A stretch of 64,000 nt of DNA, from assembly GCF_011761355.1 (NCBI RefSeq), contig NZ_JAASRW010000003.1:643188-707187 (forward strand), read 5' to 3'. Below are positions 46,165 through 55,690 of the stretch, in pieces. The stretch is from Paenibacillus lupini (GTDB lineage: Bacteria; Bacillota; Bacilli; Paenibacillales; Paenibacillaceae). Each line of letters starts with the position of its first letter. Positions within the stretch are counted from its first letter, which is position 1. A program made the position numbers and the translations under genes. The notes beneath the pieces are model-generated. The model ran no database searches. It worked only from the letters and a program-made list of their open reading frames with translations, and was not told the DNA's origin.

Positions 46165-47022
46165 ATGCATCCAGAGACTTCAGAAAGCGGTGAAGCAAAA
46201 GTGTTGGAGTGGATTCTTCTAGCGCTGCTTGGCGTTGTTGCAGCGATGTTCGGGAGTATCGTTGGTCTTGGCGGGGGCATTATTATCGTCCCTGTGCTGA
46301 TGCTCCTTGGGTCGCAGCTCACGGGCGGTGAGATCAGTCATGCGACCGCCGTAGGTACATCGCTCACGATGCTGATTGTAACGGCACTTGCTTCAACTCT
46401 AAGTTATGCGAAGAAGAAACTGGTCGATTTCCGCAGCGGCTGGTTGTTCTTTATCACCAGCGGGCCAGCTGCGATGATTGGATCAGCTTTGACAAGCCGG
46501 TTCCAAGGCGCCGCATTCTCGCTTTCGTTTGGCATATTCATGCTGCTTATGGCTGGCTTGTTAATCGCTAAGGATTATTTGAAACCGATTACCAGGGAAT
46601 GGCCGATCAAACGGACGGTGGTGGATGCCAAAGGGCAAGAGCATACGTATGGCTATGCGATGGTTCCGGCACTCAGTATTGGTTTTGCTGTTGGGTTGAT
46701 TTCGGGCTTGTTTGGGATCGGGGGCGGTTCTTTATTTGTTCCTCTGATGGTGCTGTTATTCCGATTCCCGCCGCATACAGCTACCGCGACATCCATGTTT
46801 GTTATCTTCCTTTCATCCATTCTTGGGAGCGGGATGCATGGCTTTCTTGGTGAAATCAATTATTGGATTGTACTGGCACTGGTGCCGGGAGCGTGGATTG
46901 GCGGCAAACTTGGAGCTATGATTGCTAGACGCATGAGTGGGAAAGGTCTGCTATGGCTGCTGCGCATCACGTTATTGCTGCTGGCTGGCCAATTGATATA
47001 CGAAGGTTTGACGAAGCTTTAA
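46165..47022 (+). CDS. TauE/SafE-family sulfite/anion exporter
   Basis: Membrane protein of about 273-285 residues with eight predicted segments in two similar halves, each containing a glycine-rich GxGGG motif (VGLGGGIIIVPVLM; FGIGGGSLFVPLMV), the family hallmark. Thought to export sulfite or sulfonate-derived anions. Start uncertain: ATG 46165 and GTG 46201 are both poorly supported by ribosome sites. Confidence 0.87.
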   Translation: MHPETSESGEAKVLEWILLALLGVVAAMFGSIVGLGGGIIIVPVLMLLGSQLTGGEISHATAVGTSLTMLIVTALASTLSYAKKKLVDFRSGWLFFITSGPAAMIGSALTSRFQGAAFSLSFGIFMLLMAGLLIAKDYLKPITREWPIKRTVVDAKGQEHTYGYAMVPALSIGFAVGLISGLFGIGGGSLFVPLMVLLFRFPPHTATATSMFVIFLSSILGSGMHGFLGEINYWIVLALVPGAWIGGKLGAMIARRMSGKGLLWLLRITLLLLAGQLIYEGLTKL

Positions 47023-47227
47023 CACTAGGTTAATATTTTTAAAATATACGAAGTGTAAGATTTCACTATACTGAGCTACTATTTCATCGTGAAGTTTACG
47101 CTGCTCTTCCTAAGGATGACGCAGCCGTTTTCACTTGTGTGAAACTTGCATAGGAAGTCATACGTATAAGTTACAAACATACAATTAAAGCATTCATTAA
47201 ATTATGACGAGAGTAGAGTGATGGACT

Positions 47228-48085
47228 GTGACTGTAGGTGATCAGCAGGGCACCGTCGTCGGAGGCAAAAGCTTCGCCGCCGTGGCGATCAACTGCGCGG
47301 CTAAAGCGGGAGAATGGATAAAGTCTAAGCTAGGAAATTATGAGAAGCTTGATATAAAGTATTCGGCGCATGATTTGGTGACAGAAGTGGATAAAGGCTC
47401 TGAGACATTGATTAAACGTCTTGTGCTGACACATTTCCCTCATCATTCGTTCCTAGGTGAAGAGGGTGTTGAGCCAGGGCCAGAAGCCTCCGCGCGTGCA
47501 TTGGAAGAATTAAGCGATGCCGAGTATCTATGGATTGTTGACCCGATTGACGGGACAACCAACTTTGTTCATGGTTTTCCGTTTTTCGTCGTATCGATTG
47601 CCCTTGCCCATAAAGGTGAAGTTATTCTAGGGGTTGTTTATGATCCGATGCGGGATGAGCTGTTTATTGCCGAGAAGGGCAAAGGCGCTTATGTACATGG
47701 CAAACGGATGAGCGTGTCTGGCGAGGATACTCTGAAGACGAGCCTGATTGCAACGGGCTTCCCGGCAGATGCAGAATTTGCACTGCCGCTGAATATGAAG
47801 GGATTACAAGCAATGGCGCCGCAAGTGCGTAACATTCGTTCAGGCGGTTCCGCTGCCCTTCATATGGCTTATGTCGCTGCCGGACGCCTTAGCGGCTTCT
47901 GGGAAATTGGTCTGAACAGCTGGGACCTCGCAGCAGGCGCGCTGCTGGTACAGGAATCCGGCGGTATTGTAACCGATACACTAGGCGGGGCGTACAGTCT
48001 TGGCGTCCGCCATGTCGTAGCTTCGAATGGAAAGGTGCATAAACCATTCCTTGAGGCGCTTGCGAATGCGGAGGCAGTGCAATAG
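47228..48085 (+). CDS. suhB: Inositol monophosphatase family protein
   Basis: Metal-dependent, lithium-sensitive-type phosphatase (285 residues). GEEG (78-81), WIVDPIDGTTNFVHG with Asp105 and Asp108, and NSWDLAAGALLVQESGG hold the metal ligands. It may act on inositol-1-phosphate or related sugar phosphates, or on fructose-1,6-bisphosphate. Start GTG 47228 lacks a strong site. The name suhB reflects the family, not proven function. Confidence 0.88.
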   Translation: MTVGDQQGTVVGGKSFAAVAINCAAKAGEWIKSKLGNYEKLDIKYSAHDLVTEVDKGSETLIKRLVLTHFPHHSFLGEEGVEPGPEASARALEELSDAEYLWIVDPIDGTTNFVHGFPFFVVSIALAHKGEVILGVVYDPMRDELFIAEKGKGAYVHGKRMSVSGEDTLKTSLIATGFPADAEFALPLNMKGLQAMAPQVRNIRSGGSAALHMAYVAAGRLSGFWEIGLNSWDLAAGALLVQESGGIVTDTLGGAYSLGVRHVVASNGKVHKPFLEALANAEAVQ

Positions 48086-48101
48086 TAGGATGTACCAAGA
48101 T

Positions 48102-48141
48102 AAAAATAGCGGTACAGGGATATCCCTGTACCGCTATTTTT
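48102..48141. terminator. Bidirectional terminator
   Basis: A 19-bp perfect stem (AAAAATAGCGGTACAGGGA and its complement) with a two-base centre, between convergent genes; T-rich on both strands. Confidence 0.93.
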
Positions 48142-48157
48142 ATTTGCGGATTAACCT

Positions 48158-49783
48158 TTAGTTAGCAACCTTATTCCGATATTCCTGAGGTGTGATGCCA
48201 AAATGCTTCTTAAATAATTGAATGAAATAGCTTGGCTTCTGATAGCCGAGCATGACCGAGATTTCATAGATTTTCTCATCGGTTTGGGCGAGTAGTTCAG
48301 CTGACTTCTCCATCCTGGCACGGAGTAAATATTCGCTGATGCCTTCCCCGGTCTCCGTCTTATAAATCTTAGACAAGTAGGAAGGATTTAAGTAAACATG
48401 AGTGGAGATGGAGTTAAGCGAAGCCTGCTCCAAATGGCCATGAATAAATTCCTGGACTTTACGGATGATGCCCGAACGTGAATCCTTATCTTCACTATTA
48501 ACTGACTTCTGATAGGAAGTGATGGACCGGCTTGTCCATGCACGCAAATCCTCAACGGAATTGATTGGACTGCCGTTCGCGAAAGCGTGGAAATCATCGC
48601 CAATCATGTCAGAGAGCCATTTCTTGTTCTTGTGAGCTAATGCAGCAAGAGAGGCAGCGATAGAGAAATAGGCTTCCAGCACATGCTCTTGGGAACCACG
48701 CCATTCTTCTTCGATTTCCCGGAAAATCGCCTCAAGCTTGTCGTTTGCAGTATCCCATTGACCAAGCTCAAGCATCTGCAAGACGGATGGCGGGCGGTAC
48801 AGTTCGCCGAGCAGTTGAGGGGCTCCGCGTGTAGGCTCTTTGGCGAGCGACACGAATAGTTCTCTCTCACCACCGATGAACTGACGGAAGTTAGTGATGG
48901 AAGTCTGATAGAGCGGGTTTACATCTTGTGGGAATGTCCCGCCTTTACTCGTCAGAATGGAGATACCGACCTTGAGATAGGACTTCACAACATGCTGCAG
49001 CTGGAAGGCATGGCTTTCGATCCAGCCATCGAGGTCAGTTGGAATGGTAGAACCAGCTTTAGCTTTTAACAGACAGACAATAAATCCGTTCGAATCCTTA
49101 CAATGCCACATATCCAGCTGATCCCCAAACACTTCTTCCGCCATATTGGATAGGGCATAATCAATGAGGCCTTCACTTTCACCATCATCATAGAGCCGGT
49201 CTTCATCATTCAATCGGAGCAGCAAGACATGGAATGGATCTCCCTCCTGGAAAGGGATCGAATAGGTCGCCAGCTTTTTCGATAATCGCTGAAGCGATAT
49301 GGATTGTTTGCCGCTTAAGAGATCAAGCAGCAAATACTCCCGCAGCTTAGGCAATTGTTCTCGAAGGGAGTACATAGCTCGCTGCATAGAGCTGATCTCG
49401 AGCCATTCCTGTTCGAGTTCCTTAATTGCCCTGCGGACCGAAGTAAGAAGCTCATCATCAGCTGCGGGCTTGAGCAAATAATCAGTGGATTTCAGCTTCA
49501 GTGCCTGCTTCGTATATTCGAAATCGGAATACCCGGAGAGCAGGATACATTTCGTATGCTTCCAGTTCTGTTTAATTTCCTGAATAAGCTCAAGTCCTGT
49601 CATGCCAGGCATCCGGATATCGGTAATAACGACATCAATTGCGTGTACATGCATCAGCTCGATCGCATCTGGACCCGAATAAGCTTTATGTACGACATCA
49701 ATCCCCGCTTCATCCCATGGCAGCATATCTGCAAGATCATCTGCCAGTATGGATTGGTCATCTACAATAAGAAGTTGGCGCAT
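48158..49783 (-). CDS. YesN-type response regulator, AraC output
   Basis: A 541-residue regulator. Receiver with DDQ pocket and phosphoacceptor Asp55 (VVITDIRMPGMTG), a long linker, then AraC helix-turn-helix at the C terminus (HVYLNPSYLSKIYKTETGEG; ISVMLGYQKPSYFIQLFKKH). AGGAGG is eight bases before ATG 49783. Its kinase gene is upstream, separated by two tandem hairpins (49801-49875). Likely target: the divergent transporter operon at 51748 and the giant glucanase. Confidence 0.9.
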   Translation of the reverse strand: MRQLLIVDDQSILADDLADMLPWDEAGIDVVHKAYSGPDAIELMHVHAIDVVITDIRMPGMTGLELIQEIKQNWKHTKCILLSGYSDFEYTKQALKLKSTDYLLKPAADDELLTSVRRAIKELEQEWLEISSMQRAMYSLREQLPKLREYLLLDLLSGKQSISLQRLSKKLATYSIPFQEGDPFHVLLLRLNDEDRLYDDGESEGLIDYALSNMAEEVFGDQLDMWHCKDSNGFIVCLLKAKAGSTIPTDLDGWIESHAFQLQHVVKSYLKVGISILTSKGGTFPQDVNPLYQTSITNFRQFIGGERELFVSLAKEPTRGAPQLLGELYRPPSVLQMLELGQWDTANDKLEAIFREIEEEWRGSQEHVLEAYFSIAASLAALAHKNKKWLSDMIGDDFHAFANGSPINSVEDLRAWTSRSITSYQKSVNSEDKDSRSGIIRKVQEFIHGHLEQASLNSISTHVYLNPSYLSKIYKTETGEGISEYLLRARMEKSAELLAQTDEKIYEISVMLGYQKPSYFIQLFKKHFGITPQEYRNKVAN

Positions 49784-49800
49784 GTTAGATTCCTCCTAAA

Positions 49801-49875
49801 AAGAATTGTGAAGCAATTCTTACTTCGAAAGCATAGGCTTAAAGAATTGTGAAGCAATTCTTACTTCGTAAGCAT
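49801..49875. repeat. Tandem leader hairpins between the kinase and regulator genes
   Basis: Two copies, period 41 bp, of AAGAATTG TGAAG CAATTCTT (49801-49821 and 49842-49862), each followed by ACTTCGAAAGCAT or ACTTCGTAAGCAT. The second tail encodes the last residues (MLTK, stop) of the kinase. In mRNA sense the first hairpin ends in TTTTT directly before AGGAGG of the regulator. Confidence 0.88.
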
Positions 49876-51591
49876 GTTTGTCTCATTTGGCCAATACAAC
49901 TCAACGGTAAGTCCACCGTCATCACCACGGTAAAGTCGTACGCCTGCTTCTTGTCCATACTGGAGCAGCATACGCTGGCGTGTATTCCATAACGCGCAGC
50001 CCTTATCCTCGGTAGGAGGCATAGACATTTGCAGCTTCAGCTGGGCGAGCTGTTCCTCGGAAACACCAATGCCGTTATCTGTGACGGTAATGAGGTTGTA
50101 GCGGTCATTTTGCGAGCCTGTAATTTGGACTTCGCCAGTACCGATAGGCTCCAAACCGTGCACAACGGCATTTTCTACAATTGGCTGCAGGATAAGCCTT
50201 GGAATTTCGAGCTCTTCCATTGCCTCTGGAATTGTAATGACATAGGTCATATCCTGGACATTCATCGCTTGAATAGCTAGATAGCTTTTGACAAGGTCCA
50301 CTTCTTCTCGCAAGTAGGCCAGCTGTCTCTCGGATCTAGTTGTATAACGGTAATAACGGCTGAGATGAAGAGCAAGTTCCATAACCGATTCTTTCTCTCC
50401 AAGTCTCGTTAAGCTGCGAATGAGAGAGAAGCAATTATAAAGGAAATGCGGATTGATCTGGGACTGCAATTGCTTCAGGTTAGCATCTCTTGAACGGATC
50501 TGTTCGAGATAGACGTTCTGGATCAGCTGCTCGATCTGGACGGCCATATCGTTGAAGCTGACGAGCAGGAAGTGGAACTCATTATTCGGATGGAAGACCT
50601 TCAGCTTCGGATATTCCCCTTTCTTCAGCTTCTTCACACCGCGAATAAGCTCCCGTATTGGTACCTGGACATTCGTATACAGGATATAGGCGGCAATCGT
50701 ACTGCCGATAAGCAAAAACACGATACAAATATAGAAAAGATTGCTGTTTGCTGTAATCGGTCTGACAACATCATCAATCGGTAAATAATCAAACAGATAC
50801 CAGCCCAGCTCGGGCATGTAGACGCTGTTCACGGTATATTCGGTCCCGTTTAGCTTAATACGAGAGTACTGCGAGTGTGACAGCTTACTCAAATCTACTT
50901 TAGAGAGCAGCGTTTGCTGAAGCTCTTTGTCAGAGCCTCTTACGGCTAATATTTGCTGCTCGGGCGAAACGAAGAAGGCATCTCCCTTGCCACCTTGTTT
51001 AAAGCGTTCAAGCCCTTTTACTAATTCATCTGCTGCAAAGCTGACTTCTACAATAACCCCAGCGTTACCGGAGGAGCTGTCATAAGGTTCGGTCAGAAAT
51101 CGGACAAACCTTGGATTATTCTGATAGTAGGGGGCGACATTCTCGGTATATTTCCATACCTTTGAATAGTTTTTCGTGACGAGATCTTTATTGTATTCCA
51201 GGTGGAAGTCGGTTGAAACGAAGGTATTGGTTGCAGGCGCATAGATGCTGATTGTTGTGTCCCAATCGGAGGAAGCATTGATCAGCCGAAGCTTGTCGGC
51301 AATTCGAATCTTCTGATCCGTTTGTTCATATAGGGTGGCAATCTCTAGAAACTCGAGGGTACGTACGTTGATATCTTCCGTGATCATAAGACCACTCTTT
51401 GCAAGCTGTTCTGCCGTTTCATCCGTCTTATCAGCAAAATAGGACAAGTCCTTATTCATAGATATTTCGACTTCATTCATAACAACATCCATGCTTGTTT
51501 TATTAGAAAACCAATAGAGCGCGATAATCGGAATAAGCAGCAAAACGATAATGCCGACTATTTTTGTAAACGTATTCAATCTAAGCGACAT
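49861..51591 (-). CDS. YesM-type sensor histidine kinase
   Basis: A 576-residue membrane kinase. Membrane segments at about 11-29 and 285-305 flank an extracytoplasmic sensor domain (about 30-284); HAMP-like region (RELIRGVKKLKKGEYPKL), His_kinase motif QSQINPHFLYNC near residue 380, and ATPase motifs LILQPIVENAVVHGLEP and VTDNGIGVSE. Paired with the regulator at 48158 and divergent from the LplABC-like transporter. The C terminus is encoded by the tail of a hairpin repeat. Confidence 0.9.
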   Translation of the reverse strand: MSLRLNTFTKIVGIIVLLLIPIIALYWFSNKTSMDVVMNEVEISMNKDLSYFADKTDETAEQLAKSGLMITEDINVRTLEFLEIATLYEQTDQKIRIADKLRLINASSDWDTTISIYAPATNTFVSTDFHLEYNKDLVTKNYSKVWKYTENVAPYYQNNPRFVRFLTEPYDSSSGNAGVIVEVSFAADELVKGLERFKQGGKGDAFFVSPEQQILAVRGSDKELQQTLLSKVDLSKLSHSQYSRIKLNGTEYTVNSVYMPELGWYLFDYLPIDDVVRPITANSNLFYICIVFLLIGSTIAAYILYTNVQVPIRELIRGVKKLKKGEYPKLKVFHPNNEFHFLLVSFNDMAVQIEQLIQNVYLEQIRSRDANLKQLQSQINPHFLYNCFSLIRSLTRLGEKESVMELALHLSRYYRYTTRSERQLAYLREEVDLVKSYLAIQAMNVQDMTYVITIPEAMEELEIPRLILQPIVENAVVHGLEPIGTGEVQITGSQNDRYNLITVTDNGIGVSEEQLAQLKLQMSMPPTEDKGCALWNTRQRMLLQYGQEAGVRLYRGDDGGLTVELYWPNETNMLTK

Positions 51592-51747
51592 CCTTGTCCG
51601 TCTCCCCGCATCAATGTGGATGAAAACAAAAGAAATGGGTATCGTTCTAAAATCATTGGCGCAGACTTGCCGATTCCCCGATTGCTATACTTACTATACA
51701 TCATGATGAGACTCTGTCAATCGACAAAAAGAATAGCGGAAAGGACA

Positions 51748-52719
51748 ATGGGGATGGGGACAACAACAAAGGCGATAGCCCGTAATGAGGTCATTGGAGA
51801 GAACACTGAAAAAACAAAAGCAAGAGGTTTCCTGAAGAGGACATGGCCGCTGCATCTCATGTTGCTTCCGGCAGTAATCTTGCAATTCATCTTTGTGTAC
51901 GTACCTCTCGGGGGATTGGTAATCGCTTTTCAAGACTATAAACCTTACGATGGTATTTTCCATTCCAAGTGGGTTGGGCTTGAGCATTTCAAGTTTATGT
52001 TCGATTATCCGGACATTCAGCAAGTGATCACGAACACGGCGTTTATTGCATGCCTGAAGATTATATGCGGTATTATTGTGCCGTTCATCTTCGCGCTTCT
52101 GCTGAACGAAGTGAACTTTAATCCATTCAAACGTACTGTTCAAACCTTGGTATATCTACCCTACTTTATTTCCTGGGTATTCCTCGGCGGGATCCTGAAC
52201 GATATGCTGGCTTCGGATGGCATTATTAACTCCGTCCTTCATGATTGGTTCGGGATGAAAGAATCGATCTTGTTCCTGGGAGATGGGGACTGGTTCCGAT
52301 TTGTAGTCGTACTAAGCGATGTATGGCAGCAATTTGGTTACGGTACAATCGTCTACTTGGCAGCGCTTGCGGGAGTTAATCCTTCTCTCTATGAGGCAGC
52401 AGAAGTGGATGGTGCAACTCGCTGGAAGCAAACCTGGCATGTTACGATCCCTTCGCTCTTGCCAATTGTTATCGTTGTAGGTACGCTTGCACTCGGTAAT
52501 ATTTTGAACGCAGGCTTCGACCAAATCTTCAACTTGTATAATCCGCTTGTCTACGATAAAGGCGATATCATTGATACCTTCGTCTATCGGACGGGTATTC
52601 TGAATGGGCAGTACAGCCTGGCGACGGCAGTGGGCATATTTAAATCCTTGATTGGATTCGTGCTCATCATTGTTGGCTACAAGCTCGCTCACAAATATGC
52701 GGATTATAAAATCTTCTAG
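51748..52719 (+). CDS. ABC transporter permease, LplB-like
   Basis: Permease of about 323 residues. Cytoplasmic N-terminal tail, then six membrane segments (first about 30-52: MLLPAVILQFIFVYVPLGGL) and EAA loop GVNPSLYEAAEVDGATRWKQ. Strong resemblance to LplB/YtrF-type permeases of poly- or oligosaccharide importers (FQDYKPYDGIFHSKWVGLEH). ATG 51748 with GGAAAGG close upstream; the next ATG at 51754 has better spacing and is an alternative. A longer upstream reading through the divergent promoter region is rejected. Confidence 0.9.
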   Translation: MGMGTTTKAIARNEVIGENTEKTKARGFLKRTWPLHLMLLPAVILQFIFVYVPLGGLVIAFQDYKPYDGIFHSKWVGLEHFKFMFDYPDIQQVITNTAFIACLKIICGIIVPFIFALLLNEVNFNPFKRTVQTLVYLPYFISWVFLGGILNDMLASDGIINSVLHDWFGMKESILFLGDGDWFRFVVVLSDVWQQFGYGTIVYLAALAGVNPSLYEAAEVDGATRWKQTWHVTIPSLLPIVIVVGTLALGNILNAGFDQIFNLYNPLVYDKGDIIDTFVYRTGILNGQYSLATAVGIFKSLIGFVLIIVGYKLAHKYADYKIF

Positions 52720-52737
52720 AAAGGGGTACCTGCGTAC

Positions 52738-53616
52738 ATGTATCAGAAAACATTTGGCTATCGAGCATTCTCTGTCTTTAACTATCTCCTCTTAAGTCTC
52801 GCGGGACTGCTGTGTATTATACCAATCATTCATATTCTTTCGATCAGCTTTAGTGCCAGTGCCCCTGCGAATGCGCATTTGGTTGGCATGTGGCCGGTAG
52901 ACTTCAACACGGAATCGTATACGAAAACAATGAATAACCCGAACTTCCTCCGGGCGTTCTGGATTTCGATCTTTCGAACAGCGCTTGGTGCCTCGATTAC
53001 ACTAGCGGTTATTACATTAGGCGGCTATGCGCTGTCGAAGGATACAACGGTATTCAAGAGCCGGTCGAGATATGCTTGGTATTTCGTATTTACGATGTGG
53101 TTCAGCGGCGGTATCGTTCCTCTGTATATCGTCATTCGTAATCTCCACATGATGAATACGATTTGGGCGCTTGTTCTTCCAGGCTCGGTTGCTGTATTCA
53201 ATATGATTCTCTTGATGAACTTCTTCCGTGCAACTCCCAAAGAACTGGAGGAAGCAGCTTTCATCGACGGGGCAGGGCATTTCTCGATTTTGTTCCGAGT
53301 CTATCTTCCTCTAGCAATGCCGGCAATTGCAACGATGTCGTTGTTCACGATTGTTGGCAACTGGAATGCATGGTTTGACGCTTTGCTTTATATTAACGAT
53401 TATCGTAATTACCCGCTCGCAACCTTCTTGCAGACGGTTATCGTCCAGCAGGACTTCAGTAAGCTGAACCCGGACGTGAACGAGCTGAAGAATATCTCGC
53501 AGCGTACCGTTAAGGCAGCGCAGATCTTCATCGGGATGCTTCCAGTACTCCTTGTGTATCCGTTCCTGCAGCGCTTTTTCGTCAAAGGGATTGTCCTAGG
53601 TGCGGTAAAAGAGTAA
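52738..53616 (+). CDS. ABC transporter permease, LplC-like
   Basis: Partner permease (292 residues): six membrane segments (first about 14-36), FSASAPANAHLVGMWPVDF at the first loop and EAA loop ATPKELEEAAFIDGAGHFSI; C-terminal FVKGIVLGAVKE is typical of LplC proteins. AAAGGGG precedes ATG 52738. Together with the LplB-like protein and the lipoprotein at 53754 it forms an importer lacking its own ATPase gene. Confidence 0.92.
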   Translation: MYQKTFGYRAFSVFNYLLLSLAGLLCIIPIIHILSISFSASAPANAHLVGMWPVDFNTESYTKTMNNPNFLRAFWISIFRTALGASITLAVITLGGYALSKDTTVFKSRSRYAWYFVFTMWFSGGIVPLYIVIRNLHMMNTIWALVLPGSVAVFNMILLMNFFRATPKELEEAAFIDGAGHFSILFRVYLPLAMPAIATMSLFTIVGNWNAWFDALLYINDYRNYPLATFLQTVIVQQDFSKLNPDVNELKNISQRTVKAAQIFIGMLPVLLVYPFLQRFFVKGIVLGAVKE

Positions 53617-53753
53617 TTGTTTCAGGAAGATAAAATAATGGTATGTTACTCAAAATTATGGTATTTATAACAGTGAAAACCAAGACTATAGTATTACTTG
53701 AGAGTAAATAAAGCGCTCTCATATAGGAATAATCATATTACGGGGGGAAAACA

Positions 53754-55532
53754 ATGCGTAATTCAATGAAAAAGCTAATGCTCGTTTCGTTGACTGGTGT
53801 ACTTGCAGCAAGCCTCGCGGCATGCGGATCGAACAATAATAACGGCAACAACCAGCCAGCTAGCGAAAAACCTTCAAACTCTGGCAACGCAGCAGCTACA
53901 AACAATGCGGCTACTAACGACGCGGGCAGCGGCGTGGACGAAACAGGCTGGGATGGCACGAAATATGCTGAGCCTATTACTCTTTCAACAGTAAAAGGCG
54001 TAGGTACGAACTACTTCTTCAAGACTGGCGAAACGATGGAAAACAACGTTTTGCAAAAGTATATGAAAAAAAACCTGGGCATTGATGTGAAATATGACTG
54101 GGTAGTAACAGATACAAACGACGCTTACAAAACAAAGCTTCGTCTGATGCTTTCTTCCGGCGAGAAAATGCCTGACGTTATTACTTACCGTGGTGACATG
54201 GAAACAGTTAACATGCTGATTGACTCCGGTCAATTCATGTCGGTTAACGATTTGTTTGATAAATACGCTGGCGACGAGTACAAAAAAGCAGCTGCTCTGA
54301 ACCCGGATACATTCCTTCCTGTAACACGTGACGGCGAGAAAATGGCTCTTCCAGTTCTCGACTACGCATACAACGATGATATGGTGCTGTGGCTCCGCCA
54401 AGACTGGATGGATAAACTAGGTCTGCAAGCTCCAAAAACAGTTGCTGATCTCGAAGTCATCATGGATGCGTTCACAACCAAAGATCCAGACGGCAACGGC
54501 AAACCAGATACATTTGGTATGGCGCTTGGCTTCAAGAACGGCTTCCTGAACTGGATGACAGATGTAAGCTGGCTGTTTGGTGCATACGGTACAATGCCTG
54601 GCCAATGGAATAAAGCTGCAGACGGTACGCTGGCATTTGGTTCAGTTGATCCAGCTGCGAAGCAAGCTCTTGGTACATTGAAAAACTGGATGGATAAAGG
54701 CTGGATCTCGAAAGACTCCGGTTTGAAGGATGATACTTCGGGTTCCGAGTTCTTCACGAAAGGTCAAGCAGGCGCAATCGTAGGCCGTAACTGGCTGCCA
54801 GACTGGCCGTTTGGCGATCTGATCAACAACGTTCCAGGCGCGAAATACAAAGCATACGCAATTCCTGCTGGACCAGACGGTAAAATTGGTTCCCAAAGCG
54901 GTAACCCATCCGTTAACGGCTGGATGCTGATCAACAAAAAAGCAGAGCATCCTGAAGCGCTGCTCCGTTACTATAACTTCTTCTTCGATAACTGGGCTAA
55001 CCCAGCAAAAGGCAGTCAGTTCGAGAACGGCTTCGCTGAAGGCTATGATTGGGCTAAATTGCCAGATGGCACAATTACAAAAGATCCGCAAAAATATCCG
55101 GACCTGTTCCCGAACTATGCAGACCGTACACATCTTGTAGAGCCAATCTACTACTCGCTGACATTTGAAGGCGCTCGTCAACCTTCACTGTATGCAGATA
55201 CAATGATCAAGATTGCTAATGGTGAAGCGATGACGACTCCTTACGAAGAGCAAACCAAAGCGATTCGTAAGCCAGAGAATGTAGATGCGATGAAGATCGT
55301 TATGGAGCAAAAAGATATTCGTATGAAAAACTACTTCCAAGGTCCTCTGACGGAAACGATGAAATCGAAGAACGAATTGCTCAACAAGCTTGTTAACGAA
55401 TCGTTCTCCAAAATCATCTACGGCCAAGCACCAATCGACTCGTTCGATACAATGGTAGAGAACTGGAAGAAATCCGGCGGCGACCAAGTGACGAAAGAAG
55501 TTAACGAATGGTACGCTTCCGCTTCGAAATAA
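53754..55532 (+). CDS. Solute-binding lipoprotein, LplA-like
   Basis: Large binding lipoprotein (592 residues, usual for LplA types, which bind longer glycans). Signal peptide with lipobox SLAAC, Asn-rich linker, then TYRGDMETVNMLIDSGQFMS and WLRQDWMDKLGLQAPKTVAD; an EF-hand-like calcium loop DPDGNGKPDTFG lies near residue 245. GGGGGG site before ATG 53754. A weak cre-like ATAAAGCGCTCTCA (53708-53721) lies upstream. Followed by a terminator and the giant glucanase gene. Confidence 0.92.
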   Translation: MRNSMKKLMLVSLTGVLAASLAACGSNNNNGNNQPASEKPSNSGNAAATNNAATNDAGSGVDETGWDGTKYAEPITLSTVKGVGTNYFFKTGETMENNVLQKYMKKNLGIDVKYDWVVTDTNDAYKTKLRLMLSSGEKMPDVITYRGDMETVNMLIDSGQFMSVNDLFDKYAGDEYKKAAALNPDTFLPVTRDGEKMALPVLDYAYNDDMVLWLRQDWMDKLGLQAPKTVADLEVIMDAFTTKDPDGNGKPDTFGMALGFKNGFLNWMTDVSWLFGAYGTMPGQWNKAADGTLAFGSVDPAAKQALGTLKNWMDKGWISKDSGLKDDTSGSEFFTKGQAGAIVGRNWLPDWPFGDLINNVPGAKYKAYAIPAGPDGKIGSQSGNPSVNGWMLINKKAEHPEALLRYYNFFFDNWANPAKGSQFENGFAEGYDWAKLPDGTITKDPQKYPDLFPNYADRTHLVEPIYYSLTFEGARQPSLYADTMIKIANGEAMTTPYEEQTKAIRKPENVDAMKIVMEQKDIRMKNYFQGPLTETMKSKNELLNKLVNESFSKIIYGQAPIDSFDTMVENWKKSGGDQVTKEVNEWYASASK

Positions 55533-55566
55533 TCTATCAGTAAGCAGTAAGTATTTGCAACAGGAT

Positions 55567-55600
55567 AAGGAACGCCATATTTATGCCAGGGCGTTCCTTT
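55567..55600 (+). terminator. Terminator of the LplBCA-like operon
   Basis: AAGGAACGCC pairs perfectly with GGCGTTCCTT, 13-base loop, then TTTTCT. Confidence 0.9.
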
Positions 55601-55631
55601 TCTATTGCCAAAATATATATTTTTAATATTC

Positions 55632-55645
55632 TGAAAGCGTTAACA
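55632..55645. promoter_or_regulatory. CcpA cre site upstream of the glucanase gene
   Basis: TGAAAGCGTTAACA fits the CcpA consensus TGWAARCGYTWNCW at every position. It is 46 bp before the TTG start, placed for catabolite repression. Confidence 0.7.
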
Positions 55646-55690
55646 GCATGAGAGACTCCCTAAGAATAACGTAAGAGAGGGGAAACGGCG

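Noticed and set aside
51616..51747. Longer N terminus of the LplB-like permease
   Set aside because: It runs through the divergent promoter region and has no ribosome site; a usable one precedes ATG 51748.
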